From contig DAHUYB010000036.1 of assembly GCA_027315405.1 (NCBI GenBank), positions 36,188 through 100,187 of the forward strand: DNA of 64,000 nt, in the 5' to 3' direction. Made by a program: the position numbers and the translations under genes. Positions 9,449-27,295 of the stretch are shown piece after piece (positions within the stretch are counted from its first letter, which is position 1; every line of letters starts with the position of its first letter). The notes below the pieces were generated by a model that was not told where the DNA came from, searched no databases, and saw only the letters and a list, made by a program, of their open reading frames with translations. Source of the DNA: Gammaproteobacteria bacterium. Lineage in GTDB: Bacteria; Pseudomonadota; Gammaproteobacteria; Natronospirales; REEB76.

Positions 9449-10210
9449 TCAGCTCTTGCGCGCGGCCAACTGCGCCACCAACGCCCGCATGGCAGTCTGG
9501 GTTTCGGAACTGAACCAGACTTTCATTAGGTCTGCATGGCTGCGCTCGCCGAGTTCAGCGAACAAGGTGGCGAGATCGGCGCGCGCCAGCTTGCGGGTGG
9601 CAGCTACAGCTCGCGGCGGCAAAGCCAGCAGACTGCGGCACCATTCCAGCGCCGCCGGCAATACCTGCTGCGCCGGCAGCACCTGATCCACCAAACCAAT
9701 CTGCAGGGCTTCCGCGGGCATAATCAGCAGGCCGTGCAGGCACAGGCGCTCCGCCTGGCGCACACCCACCAGCCGTTTGAGCGCCGCGTAGATCACCGCC
9801 GGTACCGGCAGGCCCACGCGCACTTCATTGAGACCGATCTTGAATTTGCCCTCGGCGGCGATGCGGGTGTCGCAAAAAATCGCCAGTACCGCGCCACCTG
9901 CCGGACTATGACCGGTGAGCACCGCCGCCATCGGGATAGGTGATAAGGCAATGAACCGCAGCAGACTGATGAATTCCTTCCAGAACACATCCATGGAGGT
10001 TTTATCCAGTTTAAGAAGCGCCGGCACATCCAGTCCCGCCGAGAACATGCCCTCCGCGCCCGACAGTATCAATGCTCGCGCACCTTTATCTGGCGCTGTC
10101 TTTACAGCCATATGCAGTGCATGCACGAGGGCGGGATTCAGTGCATTCGCCGGCGGATGTGCCAGGCGCAGCTCCACTATGCCGGCATCGTGTTCAATCC
10201 GTGTTAGCAT
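9449..10210 (-). CDS. enoyl-CoA hydratase/isomerase family protein
   Basis: A 253-residue crotonase-fold protein. The ATG at 10210 (MLTRIEHDAG) is chosen because a GGAGGAG ribosome-binding site lies 6-8 nt upstream; a longer frame to 10252 only overlaps truD. The crotonase block GHSPAGGAVLAIFCDTRIA supplies the oxyanion hole and NEVRVGLPVP contains a Glu at the usual catalytic position. The second glutamate of bona fide hydratases is not clearly seen, so an isomerase or other CoA activity is possible. The first 17 bp overlap the 3' end of truD. Confidence 0.82.
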   Translation of the reverse strand: MLTRIEHDAGIVELRLAHPPANALNPALVHALHMAVKTAPDKGARALILSGAEGMFSAGLDVPALLKLDKTSMDVFWKEFISLLRFIALSPIPMAAVLTGHSPAGGAVLAIFCDTRIAAEGKFKIGLNEVRVGLPVPAVIYAALKRLVGVRQAERLCLHGLLIMPAEALQIGLVDQVLPAQQVLPAALEWCRSLLALPPRAVAATRKLARADLATLFAELGERSHADLMKVWFSSETQTAMRALVAQLAARKS

Positions 10211-11255
10211 CACCATCTCCTCCAGTTGCAGCATATGCCTCCAGCAACTCATGCACTACGGTGGTTGCATAGGCGCCCGCCGGCAGGAAAAACTCCAGTT
10301 TGAGTGTACGTTCATCTACAGTTTCCCAGCTCAAATCGCGCACCGGCAGGCGCAAGGCGCGCCGCGCCGATTCCAGGCCGGCGGCCTCCAGTCCATGGGC
10401 GAAAGTTTTATATTGGCTGACGACATCGGTCTCCAGCGTCTGCACTTCACCGGATACGCGCCCGTCTCCACGCCCCCATAACGGACCTGTCGGATGCACA
10501 TCGCCTGCGGAGCAGCGGGCCGTAAGCGCCCCGTCCACGGTACCCGCATGGAAAACACTGTGAGTGCCATCCAGCATGCACACCTCACCCGGCATGACGA
10601 CATTCCAGGAATGATCCAACACCCGCTGCGACAATACCGCATTGAATATCAGACTGCGGGCGGAAGATAACAGCAGCCCGCGAAGCTTGCGATCGCGCAC
10701 CGAGCGCGGGTTGGCGAACATTCTAGCGGCGCTTTCGATATTGGCGCCGTCATGGCCAAAACGCTGTGGACCAAAATAGTTTGGCACGCCCTGCTCACGG
10801 ATTATTGCCAGTCTTGATCCCAACTCGGCGGCTGGTACTGACAGGTTGCGTAATATCAGGCGGAAACGATTGCCCTTGAGGCTGCCGATGCGCAGCTTAC
10901 GGCGGTGGCGCGCAACACTGAGCACGCGAAATTCCGCATACTCGAGCGCCGCCCAGTCCGGCTGTACACGTTTGCCGAGCCACAGGCTGAAATGCTGTAC
11001 GGCTAGCGCGTGCCGGTCCTTGATGCCGGCATAGCTCACTTCGCGCGGCGCCACGCCCGCGTATCGCGCCAGCTCCCGAGCCACCCACAGGGTATTCGCG
11101 CCCCGCTTTTCCACCTTGAGCAGCAAATGCTCGCCTTCGCCGTCCGCCTCGAAGCCCAGAACCTCATCCACCCGGAAATCCTCGGGTGTCGCACGGATAC
11201 GGACGCGGGCCGCTACCGGGCCATGGGCACGGAGCCATGGAGGCAGATGTGTCAC
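10194..11255 (-). CDS. truD: tRNA pseudouridine(13) synthase TruD
   Basis: Converts U13 of tRNA-Glu to pseudouridine. From the GTG at 11255 it has 353 residues (Escherichia coli 349). Motifs: YAGIKDRHALAVQHFSL with the catalytic Asp, NYFGPQRFGHDG, and the TruD insertion domain between them. A longer open frame (to 11399) lies inside ispF and is ignored. GTG lies just after the ispF stop, with no strong ribosome-binding site, so the exact start is moderately certain. It is part of the conserved ftsB-ispD-ispF-truD set. Confidence 0.93.
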   Translation of the reverse strand: MTHLPPWLRAHGPVAARVRIRATPEDFRVDEVLGFEADGEGEHLLLKVEKRGANTLWVARELARYAGVAPREVSYAGIKDRHALAVQHFSLWLGKRVQPDWAALEYAEFRVLSVARHRRKLRIGSLKGNRFRLILRNLSVPAAELGSRLAIIREQGVPNYFGPQRFGHDGANIESAARMFANPRSVRDRKLRGLLLSSARSLIFNAVLSQRVLDHSWNVVMPGEVCMLDGTHSVFHAGTVDGALTARCSAGDVHPTGPLWGRGDGRVSGEVQTLETDVVSQYKTFAHGLEAAGLESARRALRLPVRDLSWETVDERTLKLEFFLPAGAYATTVVHELLEAYAATGGDGDANTD

Positions 11256-11260
11256 AGGCT

Positions 11261-11734
11261 TTAGGTTACTTCCATCAGCACCACCACCTGCGCGGCGATA
11301 CCTTCGCTTCGGCCGATGAAGCCGAGACGCTCGGTGGTGGTGGCTTTCACATTCACGCACTCCACTGGCAGGCCGAGATCGGCCGCCAGGTTCGCGCACA
11401 TCGCGGGAATATGCGGTGCCAGCACCGGTACCTGGGCAACCAATGTGGCGTCCACATTAACCGGCCGCAGCCCCCGGGTGCGCACCTTCTCCATCACCTT
11501 GCGTAGTAACTGACGGCTGTCGATGTCTTTGTACCGCGGATCACTGTCGGGGAAATGCCGGCCAATGTCACCAAGTCCCACGGCTCCCAGCAGGGCATCG
11601 CATACTGCGTGCAGCAATACATCGCCGTCGGAATGGGCGCGCATGCCCTGAGCATGCGGAATGTGCACACCGCCTAGAATGATCTCACGGCCGGGACCAA
11701 AGGCATGCACATCAAGACCTTGACCGATTCTCAT
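11261..11734 (-). CDS. ispF: 2-C-methyl-D-erythritol 2,4-cyclodiphosphate synthase
   Basis: A 157-residue enzyme of the MEP isoprenoid pathway, producing MEcPP with release of CMP. Metal ligands are in [12 protein letters not shown] (Asp8, His10) and His42 of [35 protein letters not shown] is the usual substrate loop. It overlaps ispD by 4 bp (ATGA), so the two consecutive-pathway enzymes are translated together. Confidence 0.97.
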   Translation of the reverse strand: MRIGQGLDVHAFGPGREIILGGVHIPHAQGMRAHSDGDVLLHAVCDALLGAVGLGDIGRHFPDSDPRYKDIDSRQLLRKVMEKVRTRGLRPVNVDATLVAQVPVLAPHIPAMCANLAADLGLPVECVNVKATTTERLGFIGRSEGIAAQVVVLMEVT

Positions 11735-12447
11735 GGCGACACACCTCTGGGTTGGTTCAGTACAGCTTCGGCCAGCGCCAGATCCTCGGGCCGGGTGATC
11801 TTGATATTGTCACTGCGGCCCTCAACCACGCGCACCACATGCCCGGCGCTTTCCATGGCGGCGGCCTCATCCGTGGGCGCCTCCCCGCGTTTGAGTGCGG
11901 CATCCAACGCGCCCATGAGTAGCCCGTAACGGAACATCTGCGGCGTGAAGGCGCGCCAGAAATTCCGGCGGGCAGGCGCCCCGCTGATGCGGTGCTCCTG
12001 ATCCACGCATTTCACCGTATCCACCAACGGTGTCGCCAGTATGCCGCCCACCGGGTCCTGTCTCAATGTCTCGATAAGCCGCTCCAGATCGCTGGCATGC
12101 AGGCACGGGCGCACCGCGTCATGCACCAAAACCCAGTCCTGCTCGCGTAATGCCTGCTGCAGGGAGTACAAGGCGTTCAACACTGAATTAACGCGCTGCA
12201 CACCGCCCTTGGCGATGCGTACCGGCTTGCCCTGGGAGCGCAAAAGATAGTGCTGCCAATGAGAGTCCGTTTCCGCGATCGCCACGGTGATGCCGGCGAT
12301 GCGCGGATCCGACAGAAAAATATCCAGCACATACTCAATGACCGTGCGCCCCGCCAGCGGCAGATATTGCTTGGGAATGGCGCCGCCCATGCGCGTCCCG
12401 GTACCGGCAGCCGGAATCACCGCCCAGAATCGTACTGCCGATTGCAT
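11731..12447 (-). CDS. ispD: 2-C-methyl-D-erythritol 4-phosphate cytidylyltransferase
   Basis: A 238-residue MEP-pathway enzyme transferring CMP from CTP to MEP. The nucleotide-binding loop is [20 protein letters not shown]; further motifs are [11 protein letters not shown] and the terminal [10 protein letters not shown]. It lies 4 bp downstream of ftsB, the arrangement known from many gammaproteobacteria, and is coupled to ispF. Confidence 0.97.
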   Translation of the reverse strand: MQSAVRFWAVIPAAGTGTRMGGAIPKQYLPLAGRTVIEYVLDIFLSDPRIAGITVAIAETDSHWQHYLLRSQGKPVRIAKGGVQRVNSVLNALYSLQQALREQDWVLVHDAVRPCLHASDLERLIETLRQDPVGGILATPLVDTVKCVDQEHRISGAPARRNFWRAFTPQMFRYGLLMGALDAALKRGEAPTDEAAAMESAGHVVRVVEGRSDNIKITRPEDLALAEAVLNQPRGVSP

Positions 12448-12451
12448 GGGT

Positions 12452-12778
<327 letters not shown>

Positions 12779-12780
12779 CT

Positions 12781-14094
<1,314 letters not shown>

Positions 14095-14116
14095 TTAATA
14101 AATATCATCAAATATT

Positions 14117-16653
<2,537 letters not shown>

Positions 16654-16712
16654 CTAACAGAATCAGAAGCTTGAATGAAGTGAATGATGCCAAGCAGGCA
16701 GTACCCGCCCCT

Positions 16713-18050
16713 TCAATGCAGAGCGGGATGCGATGACCAGTCAATGCGCAAACCCGGTTCATCTGCTCCGGCGGCAAAAGGCGCACAAACGAACAACCCC
16801 GCCACCCCCGCCAGTTGATCACCGTTGTAGAGCAGTGGCAGACGTTCACGCATCCAAGGCACTACCTTGAACTCCTGCAGCCACTTCTTGAGAGGCCGAT
16901 GATGGGCCTGACTCGCGGGCTTACAGACTTCGCCCCCGGAACGAAAGCACACACTAAGACCCCCGGCGGGATAACCCGCCACACGCAGCCCTCCCTCCAT
17001 GGTTGATACAAGGCGGAGTGTCCCCATGCCCACCCCTAAGGCTGTTTGTTCACCCTGCTTGAGCCTTAATTCGCCCTGTGGCACCGCAGGCAAGGGCAAT
17101 AAGCCGTATAAACGGCCGCGATAACGCCGCACTTCCGCGCCTTCCCAGGAAACACAGGGATTACGGTCGGCGCGGGCCGATAATAGCTCACTGATCATCT
17201 GTTCAAGCTTATGGGCTGGTGGTAATGGCAACTCCAGTCTTTCCAGCCAGTATCGCAGCAGGTTTTTTGCCCGCGCAGCCCCGAGTTTCTGCAAGGCAGC
17301 TACGGGCAACACTCGGCCTTGGTCCCCGACACAGTGTCTCCAATCTTCTTCCGCCACTGCGGCTAATAACCCCAGAGCCTCACCACAATGGCGTGCGCTG
17401 CGCGCTGCCGTTGCCGCCGCCGACGGCCAGCGCTGGCGAATTACAGGAATCACTGCATGGCGCAAATAATTGCGGTCAAAACGGGAATTGGCGTTACTGG
17501 GATCATCCAGCCAGGTGAGTTTTTGCGTTTCTGCCCAGGCCTGCAGCTCACTGCGCGAGAACCCGAGCAAGGGACGCGCCAGATGACCCGACTCGAAGGC
17601 GGCGATCACCGGCATGGCGGCCAGCCCACGCAGTCCTGCGCCGCGTAATGCCTGCAACAGGAAGGTCTCCAGCTGGTCATCCTGATGATGGGCCAGCAGT
17701 AGCAGGTCGTCTTCCCCTATTAACGTCCGAAACACCTGGTAACGCTGCTCACGGGCAATGGCCTCAAGACTTTGCCCCTTTGCGGGGTTGACCCTGACAC
17801 TTCGGCATTCAAGCGGCACCTGCAATGCCGCACACAGCTGCTCACAATGCCGCTGCCAGTCATCCGATTTAAAATGAAGATGATGATTCACATGCAGCGC
17901 CCGCAGCCGGGCTACCAGCGCGGCCTCTTGCTGCACGAGCGCATGCAGCAACACCGTAGAATCCAGTCCGCCGCTGAAACCCACCCAATAGCAACGCGCG
18001 GCCGGAAGGCCGCGCAGCACCATTGTCAGTTTGACAGGATCGAAGCTCAC
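16713..18050 (-). CDS. tilS: tRNA(Ile)-lysidine synthase TilS
   Basis: Modifies C34 of tRNA-Ile2 to lysidine, so that it reads AUA. From the GTG at 18050 it has 445 residues. The PP-loop ATP-pyrophosphatase motif is GFSGGLDSTVLLHAL; LAHHQDDQLETFLLQALRGAGLRGLAAM and the ANSRFDRNYLRHAVIPV block follow; the TilS C-terminal domain ends the protein. An ATG at 18023 gives a start as plausible (22 residues before SGGLDS). The frame runs open into accA but is not counted there. It starts 22 bp after the accA stop. Confidence 0.94.
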   Translation of the reverse strand: MSFDPVKLTMVLRGLPAARCYWVGFSGGLDSTVLLHALVQQEAALVARLRALHVNHHLHFKSDDWQRHCEQLCAALQVPLECRSVRVNPAKGQSLEAIAREQRYQVFRTLIGEDDLLLLAHHQDDQLETFLLQALRGAGLRGLAAMPVIAAFESGHLARPLLGFSRSELQAWAETQKLTWLDDPSNANSRFDRNYLRHAVIPVIRQRWPSAAATAARSARHCGEALGLLAAVAEEDWRHCVGDQGRVLPVAALQKLGAARAKNLLRYWLERLELPLPPAHKLEQMISELLSARADRNPCVSWEGAEVRRYRGRLYGLLPLPAVPQGELRLKQGEQTALGVGMGTLRLVSTMEGGLRVAGYPAGGLSVCFRSGGEVCKPASQAHHRPLKKWLQEFKVVPWMRERLPLLYNGDQLAGVAGLFVCAPFAAGADEPGLRIDWSSHPALH

Positions 18051-18072
18051 GAGCGATGGATGGAGACGATGC

Positions 18073-19029
18073 TCACTCCTTGAAACTCCCGAATGACATG
18101 AAACGCTTGTAGCGTGCTTCCAGCACTTCATCCATGGAGACATGTTCGAGACGGCTGAGGGTATCGCCAAGAGTGTTCTTGATTGTGGCCGCCATGGCAT
18201 CCGCGTTGCGGTGCGCGCCACCCAGGGGTTCCTTCAGCACCGTATCAATGAGTCCCAGGCTCTTCAGGCGTTCGGCGGTAATACCCATGGCTTCCGCTGC
18301 CTCGCTGGCCTTGTCCGCGCTCTTCCACAGGATGGAAGCGCAGCCCTCCGGAGAAATCACCGAATAAATGCTGTACTGCAACATGATAACGCGGTCGCCC
18401 ACGCCGATGGCCAGGGCGCCGCCGGAGCCGCCTTCACCGATAATGGTGCAGATAATCGGCACCCGCAACGTGGACATCTCGAACAGGTTGCGGGCTATGG
18501 CCTCGCTTTGGCCACGCTCCTCCGCACCCACACCCGGGTAGGCTCCGGGCGTATCAATCAGGGTCATGAGCGGCAATCGAAACCGCTCCGCCAGCTTCAT
18601 GATACGCAACGCCTTGCGATAACCCTCGGGGCGCGGCATACCGAAATTACGGCGGACTTTTTCCTTGGTATCACGACCCTTCTGTTCGCCGATGATGGCC
18701 ACGGGGCGTCCGTCCAGCCGGGCCACGCCGGCGACCATGGCAGGATCGTCTCCGAAAGCCCGGTCACCGTGCAATTCCTCGAAATCGGTGAAGATTCTCT
18801 GAATGTAATCCAGCGCATAGGGACGCAGCGGATGGCGCGCCAACTGCGCCACCTGCCAAGGGCTCAGACTGGAGAAAATGGTTTCCGTGAGGGTCCGGCT
18901 CTTCGCCTGCAAGCGTTCGATTTCGTCGGTGATGCTGACGGCGGATTCGTCGCCGACGAAGCGCAGTTCCTCGATTTTCGCTTCGAGTTCGGCGATGGGT
19001 TGTTCAAATTCGAGGAAATTGAGATTCAT
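18073..19029 (-). CDS. accA: acetyl-CoA carboxylase carboxyltransferase, alpha subunit
   Basis: A 318-residue subunit that with AccD transfers carboxyl from biotin to acetyl-CoA, the first step of fatty-acid synthesis. Full length for the family (Escherichia coli 319). Signatures: [15 protein letters not shown] start, [53 protein letters not shown], and [11 protein letters not shown]. It follows dnaE as in Escherichia coli, with 60 bp between. Confidence 0.98.
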   Translation of the reverse strand: MNLNFLEFEQPIAELEAKIEELRFVGDESAVSITDEIERLQAKSRTLTETIFSSLSPWQVAQLARHPLRPYALDYIQRIFTDFEELHGDRAFGDDPAMVAGVARLDGRPVAIIGEQKGRDTKEKVRRNFGMPRPEGYRKALRIMKLAERFRLPLMTLIDTPGAYPGVGAEERGQSEAIARNLFEMSTLRVPIICTIIGEGGSGGALAIGVGDRVIMLQYSIYSVISPEGCASILWKSADKASEAAEAMGITAERLKSLGLIDTVLKEPLGGAHRNADAMAATIKNTLGDTLSRLEHVSMDEVLEARYKRFMSFGSFKE

Positions 19030-19089
19030 TTTTCAGCGGGCCTGTGGGATGATAAACGTTACCGGCTGAGGCCCTGGGGCACAAGCCCC

Positions 19090-22623
<3,534 letters not shown>

Positions 22624-22625
22624 GC

Positions 22626-23222
22626 TCAGACAATTTTCTCTTTACAGCGCTGCACCGGCGCAAACGAACGCCGATGGATGGCACAGGCGCCATATGTCGT
22701 AAGGGCTGCCAGATGCATGGGAGTGGGGTAACCCTTGTGGATGCCGAAACCGTACGCGGGAAATTCTGCGTCAAAACGTCGCATGGCCGCATCCCGTTCC
22801 ACCTTGGCGAGAATCGAAGCGGCACTGATGACGGGAATCAGGTTATCACCCTTCACGATGGCTTCCATCGGGCAAGACAAGGCCGGGCAACGGTCGCCGT
22901 CCACCAGCACTTTTATCGGTGCCACAGCCAGCGCCAGCACCGCACGCTGCATGGCCAGCAACGTTGCCTGTAGGATATTCAGACGATCGATTTCAAGGTG
23001 GTCAGCCCAGCCCACCGCCCACGCCAGTGCACGCCCGCGGATTTCTACAGCCAGTTTTTCCCGTTGGCGCGGGGCCAGCAGCTTGGAATCTTTGAGCCCT
23101 GAAATCGGCCTGGAGGGCGCCAGGATAACCGCGGCGGCGGCCACCGGGCCGGCCAGCGGGCCACGCCCGGCCTCATCCACACCGGCGATAATGACGCTTC
23201 GCGCTTCCCCAGACAGGATCAT
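22626..23222 (-). CDS. rnhB: ribonuclease HII
   Basis: A 198-residue nuclease that cuts RNA in RNA/DNA hybrids, including single ribonucleotides in DNA. The acidic active site is seen in [15 protein letters not shown] (Asp-Glu pair), VDGDRCP and [15 protein letters not shown]. It lies between lpxB and dnaE, the usual gammaproteobacterial order. Confidence 0.97.
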   Translation of the reverse strand: MILSGEARSVIIAGVDEAGRGPLAGPVAAAAVILAPSRPISGLKDSKLLAPRQREKLAVEIRGRALAWAVGWADHLEIDRLNILQATLLAMQRAVLALAVAPIKVLVDGDRCPALSCPMEAIVKGDNLIPVISAASILAKVERDAAMRRFDAEFPAYGFGIHKGYPTPMHLAALTTYGACAIHRRSFAPVQRCKEKIV

Positions 23223-23257
23223 ATATAAAGCGGCTCCTGGATTTATGCATGGTCATT

Positions 23258-24418
23258 CTAACCTGCTACCGTTGGATGTTTGGATAGCAACTCCAGCACC
23301 GCCTCCGCAGCGCGTTCATCCGCCCGACAACACAGATTGCTACTGAGTGTGGCAAAAGTTTCAAGTTGCGCTGTCCGAGCGGCTTGGTCCTGCAGCAAAC
23401 CCAGTACTGCTGTCCCCATATCGAAAGGCAGCGCACGATACTGGAGGAATTCCGGCACTATTTCACGATTCGCAAGCAGATTGGGCAGCGCCACATGCTT
23501 GATTCGCAACAAACCCAGCCCCCTGACCAGTGCGTAACTGCTAGCGGCAATACGGTAGGCCACTACCATAGGGCAGCGCCACAGCATGGCTTCCAGGGTG
23601 GCGGTGCCGGATGCGATGAGTGCCACATCCACCGCCCCCATAACCTCGCGAGCATGCCCTTCCACCACGATGACTGGCAGATCAGGTTTGAGCATGCGGA
23701 CCTGATTCTTGATTAGCTTGCTTAAGGCCGGGGTGGTCGCCGGGATTACAAACTTCAGTTCCGGCGCTGCCGCCATCAGCCACTGAGCGGTCTCCAGAAA
23801 TACCGGCCCGAGGCGCTCCACTTCGGTACGGCGGCTGCCGGGCAGCAACGCCACCAGCTGACCGTCGGGCGGCAGATGCAAGGTTTTACGCAGTGCCGCT
23901 CGGTCCAGAATTTGCGGAACTTGATCCGCCAGTGGATGGCCGACGAATTTTGCTGGAAACCCGTGTTTTGCATACAACGATGTTTCGAAAGGCAGCAAGG
24001 TCAGTACCAGATCCGCAGCTTTGCCGAGCTTGAATACCCGCCGTGGACGCCATGCCCAAATTGATGGGCTGACATAATGAACTGTACGTATTCCTGCCCG
24101 GTGCAACTTCGCCTCCAGGCTTACATTGAAGTCCGGCGCATCTATACCGATGAAGATATCCGGACGCTGCTGGAGAAAGTACCGGCGCAAACGGCGTCGC
24201 AAGCGCAGCAACCGAGGCAGATGCACCAACACCTCGGTGATTCCCATTACCGCCAGGTCCTCAACGTAAGCCAGCGGTTTGCAGCCAGTCGCGATCATCG
24301 CCGGCCCGGCCACACCCTCGAATTGCACATCAGGCACGCGCTCCCGGATGGCACGCATCAATCCGGCGCCAAGATTGTCGCCCGAGCTTTCCCCCGCAAT
24401 AATGCCGATTCGCAGCAT
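23258..24418 (-). CDS. lpxB: lipid-A-disaccharide synthase
   Basis: A 386-residue GT19 glycosyltransferase joining UDP-2,3-diacylglucosamine and lipid X. Signatures: GIIAGESSGDNLGAGLM at the N-terminus, GIDAPDFNVSLEAKLHRAGIRTVHYVSPSIWAWRPRR, and LLPGSRRTEV. It follows lpxA by 36 bp. Confidence 0.97.
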   Translation of the reverse strand: MLRIGIIAGESSGDNLGAGLMRAIRERVPDVQFEGVAGPAMIATGCKPLAYVEDLAVMGITEVLVHLPRLLRLRRRLRRYFLQQRPDIFIGIDAPDFNVSLEAKLHRAGIRTVHYVSPSIWAWRPRRVFKLGKAADLVLTLLPFETSLYAKHGFPAKFVGHPLADQVPQILDRAALRKTLHLPPDGQLVALLPGSRRTEVERLGPVFLETAQWLMAAAPELKFVIPATTPALSKLIKNQVRMLKPDLPVIVVEGHAREVMGAVDVALIASGTATLEAMLWRCPMVVAYRIAASSYALVRGLGLLRIKHVALPNLLANREIVPEFLQYRALPFDMGTAVLGLLQDQAARTAQLETFATLSSNLCCRADERAAEAVLELLSKHPTVAG

Positions 24419-24454
24419 AGGTGATCGTGCCGTGTGAGGAGCCGCCGTGCAGAA

Positions 24455-25225
24455 TCAGCGCGTGATGCTGCGCTCGCTGGTTTCCAGAAATTTCAGCATG
24501 CGCGCTACTTCCGGTTGCTTGGCGGCAGGTTCGCGCAGCCTCTCTAGTGCCTCTTCGAAGCGCAGCTCCGAACGGTACAGTATGCGATATGCGTTTTTGA
24601 TGTTGCGGATTTGCTCCGCGGTAAATCTCCGCCGTTGCAGGCCTTCACTGTTGATGCCACGTGGCTCTACGGGTGTACCTGAGACCATTACATAAGGAGG
24701 GATATCGCGGGTGATATCCACATTCATGCCGGTGAAACTGTGAGCACCGATGCGGCAGAATTGATGTACCTTGGTGAACCCCCCGAGTATCGCCCAGTCT
24801 TCAATGGTGACATGCCCGGCCAGGGTCGTGTTATTCGCCAAAATCACGTTGTCGCCCAGCAAACAATCGTGGGCAATATGCACATAAGCCATGATCCAGT
24901 TATCGCTGCCAACAATGGTGCGGCCCTTGTCCTGGGCTGTACCCCGGTTGACAGTGACAAACTCGAAAAAAGTATTGCGCTCACCTATTACGAGCCAGGT
25001 GGGCTCGCCCCCATACTTCTTATCCTGGGGTATGCCGCCGATGGAAGCGAACTGGAAGATGCGGTTATCGCGGCCAATGCGGGTGGGACCTTGTATCACC
25101 ACATGGGGTCCAACCCAGGTGCCGGCGCCGATTTCCACCTGTGAACCGATGACCGTGAACGGGCCGATCGTCACGTCTGTTGCCAGACGAGCGGCTGGAT
25201 CTATGACCGCACGCGGATCAATCAA
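24455..25225 (-). CDS. lpxA: UDP-N-acetylglucosamine acyltransferase LpxA (TTG start)
   Basis: A 256-residue left-handed beta-helix enzyme, first step of lipid A synthesis. Hexapeptide repeats fill the first two thirds; the catalytic His is in HIAHDC (around 116), and GGFTKVHQF follows. The C-terminal helical domain is full length. The start is TTG at 25225, inside a TTGA overlap with the fabZ stop; it reproduces the family start (MIDPRAV) and no ATG fits. Translational coupling to fabZ probably explains the weak codon. Confidence 0.96.
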   Translation of the reverse strand: MIDPRAVIDPAARLATDVTIGPFTVIGSQVEIGAGTWVGPHVVIQGPTRIGRDNRIFQFASIGGIPQDKKYGGEPTWLVIGERNTFFEFVTVNRGTAQDKGRTIVGSDNWIMAYVHIAHDCLLGDNVILANNTTLAGHVTIEDWAILGGFTKVHQFCRIGAHSFTGMNVDITRDIPPYVMVSGTPVEPRGINSEGLQRRRFTAEQIRNIKNAYRILYRSELRFEEALERLREPAAKQPEVARMLKFLETSERSITR

Positions 25226-25680
25226 ATTTCAAACTCCCGTGCCGTACACATGAGCTCGGCTTCCGTGACCATTTGACCATCCACTTCAGCCCGAGCTTTA
25301 TATTTCCAAACGCCGCGTTTGTTCCATAGATGTTCCACTTTGAGTATTAGTTGATCTCCGGGTTCCACCGGTTTCTTGAAGCGTGCGTTGTCGATGCCAA
25401 CAAAATAGTAAAGTGTCTTCTGATCTGGCGCATGACCGAGGGTTGCAAATGTCAGCAGACCGGTGGCTTGGGCCAACGCCTCGAGGATCAGTACGCCCGG
25501 CATGACCGGCCGCCGAGGGAAATGTCCGGGGAAAAATGGCTCATTGATCGTGACGTTCTTGACAGCGGTCAACGACCTGCCCAGTTTGCACTCCAGCACA
25601 CGGTCGACCAGCAGGAATGGATAACGATGGGGCAGTTGCTTCATGATAGCGTGGATATCGAGAAACGGCTCCCTAGACAT
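25222..25680 (-). CDS. fabZ: 3-hydroxyacyl-[acyl-carrier-protein] dehydratase FabZ
   Basis: A 152-residue hot-dog-fold enzyme of fatty-acid elongation. The active-site signature [19 protein letters not shown] contains the catalytic His and Glu. It sits between lpxD and lpxA, the usual place, where FabZ and LpxA/LpxD draw on the same hydroxyacyl-ACP pool. The start is 6 bp downstream of lpxD. Confidence 0.97.
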   Translation of the reverse strand: MSREPFLDIHAIMKQLPHRYPFLLVDRVLECKLGRSLTAVKNVTINEPFFPGHFPRRPVMPGVLILEALAQATGLLTFATLGHAPDQKTLYYFVGIDNARFKKPVEPGDQLILKVEHLWNKRGVWKYKARAEVDGQMVTEAELMCTAREFEI

Positions 25681-25686
25681 AGTCGT

Positions 25687-26709
25687 TCAGTCCTTCAATT
25701 TTTTTTCAATGGTTATAAGCCGGCGTACGAATTCGTCGAGCTGGCGGAAGCGGGCACTGTTTTTTCGCCACTGCGCCCCGGTGTCCATGGGTAAACTCCC
25801 CGAATACACGCCGGGCTCGTGGATGGAATGGGACACTATCGTCATTGCGGTGATGGTAACATCGTCACAGATTTCGATATGCCCAGCAACGCCAGCGCCG
25901 CCACCAATCATGCAGCGGCGGCCGATGTGGGCGCTGCCAGATATTCCTACACAACCAGCGATGGCGGTGTGCTCGCCGATATGGGCGTTATGCCCCACCT
26001 GTATCTGATTATCGAGCTTGACGCCATTATCTATCACCGTATCCTCCAGAGCACCGCGGTCGATAGTGGTATTGGCGCCGATCTCCACATCATCACCGAT
26101 CACCACCGACCCCAGTTGAGGGACTTTAACCCACGTATCGCCATCGCGTGCAATGCCGAAGCCGTCAGCACCTAAGACGGCTCCTGGATGAATCAGGGCG
26201 CGTTTGCCGACCCGGACATCGTGACAAAGGGTAACATTAGCCACCAGTCGGCTGTCTTCCCCGACACTGGCACCGGCTTGGATTACGCAATTGGGACCGA
26301 TGCAAGCACCGCGTGCAATCACCACGCCTTTTTCCAGCACCACGCCTGGTGCAATCCAAGCCTCGGCAGAAACACGCGCATCGGGGTGAATCTTAGCACC
26401 CGCATCAACGCCTTTTTGCGGTGCCAAGGCTGCCGTTAGCAGTGTCGCCACGCGCGCATACAGCAGATACGGGTTGTCTGAAACCAGCGCCGGGACTGGG
26501 CAAATATCTGCATCAGCCGGCGTCAGGATCACCGCGGCGGCGCGGGTTTCAGCCAGATAGCGGCGGTACCGGTTATTGGAAAGGAAAGTGATGGCACCGG
26601 GACCGGCATGCTGTATCGTCGCAACAGACCGGATCAGCGTGTCGCCATTACCGCGTAACAATCCTCCGCAGCGATTCGCTAGTTCTGTGAGCGTGTATTC
26701 CACTGGCAA
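25687..26709 (-). CDS. lpxD: UDP-3-O-(3-hydroxymyristoyl)glucosamine N-acyltransferase
   Basis: A 340-residue third-step enzyme of lipid A synthesis. The N-terminal uridine-binding domain starts EYTLTELANRCGG; the hexapeptide beta-helix follows (about 105-300); the catalytic His is in QVGHNAHIGEHTAIAGCVGISGS. The C-terminal helix RQLDEFVRRLITIEKKLKD is present. Full length. Confidence 0.97.
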   Translation of the reverse strand: MPVEYTLTELANRCGGLLRGNGDTLIRSVATIQHAGPGAITFLSNNRYRRYLAETRAAAVILTPADADICPVPALVSDNPYLLYARVATLLTAALAPQKGVDAGAKIHPDARVSAEAWIAPGVVLEKGVVIARGACIGPNCVIQAGASVGEDSRLVANVTLCHDVRVGKRALIHPGAVLGADGFGIARDGDTWVKVPQLGSVVIGDDVEIGANTTIDRGALEDTVIDNGVKLDNQIQVGHNAHIGEHTAIAGCVGISGSAHIGRRCMIGGGAGVAGHIEICDDVTITAMTIVSHSIHEPGVYSGSLPMDTGAQWRKNSARFRQLDEFVRRLITIEKKLKD

Positions 26710-26722
26710 ACGCCGTCATTCA

Positions 26723-27277
26723 TCAGTGACCGGCACCCGGAGGGTTATTGGTCTGTAATTTGAAATCCTTCTTCATCTGGATCAAAACCTGATCAGTCAC
26801 ATCGACGGTGTTATCCGCATAATAGGTAACACCCTTATCGATGATGAGGTTGTAATTCTGAGCTTTGGCGAATTTTTGCGCGGCCTCGTCGATTGCCGCT
26901 TGCAGTTCACTCAATTCCTGATTGCGCTGTGAATTGACATCTGCTTGGAAATCATCCTGCTTACTTCTAAAGTCCTGCTGCAAGCTGTCCAATTTGTTTT
27001 CCAGGCTCTGCAGCTGGCTGGCGCTCATAACCGCACCATTCCGATTGATCTGATCCTGGAGATCTTTGATCTTGTTCTGCTGAGCCACCAACTCCTTGCC
27101 GCGGCTGCCAAATTTCTGTTCCATCACTTTGGTTGCCGCTTGAGCCTGAGGTGATTTCTGCAGAAGTGTTGCCCTATCCACCACACCGATTTTAAGCGCA
27201 GCCGCAGAAACATTGCCCACATATATCAGACCTGTTAACACAACCAGCAGCATCAATAATTTAATTGCAATTTTCAT
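26723..27277 (-). CDS. skp: periplasmic chaperone Skp (OmpH family)
   Basis: A 184-residue protein with a Sec signal peptide (hydrophobic about 5-25, ending around SAAA) and a long coiled-coil region (about 40-150) rich in Gln, Lys and Asp, as in the Skp trimer arms. Skp escorts unfolded outer-membrane proteins to the BAM complex, matching the adjacent bamA 18 bp upstream. RBS GGAGAG lies 5 nt before the ATG. The mature part is slightly longer than in Escherichia coli. Confidence 0.9.
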   Translation of the reverse strand: MKIAIKLLMLLVVLTGLIYVGNVSAAALKIGVVDRATLLQKSPQAQAATKVMEQKFGSRGKELVAQQNKIKDLQDQINRNGAVMSASQLQSLENKLDSLQQDFRSKQDDFQADVNSQRNQELSELQAAIDEAAQKFAKAQNYNLIIDKGVTYYADNTVDVTDQVLIQMKKDFKLQTNNPPGAGH

Positions 27278-27295
27278 ATATACTCTCCGGAATAA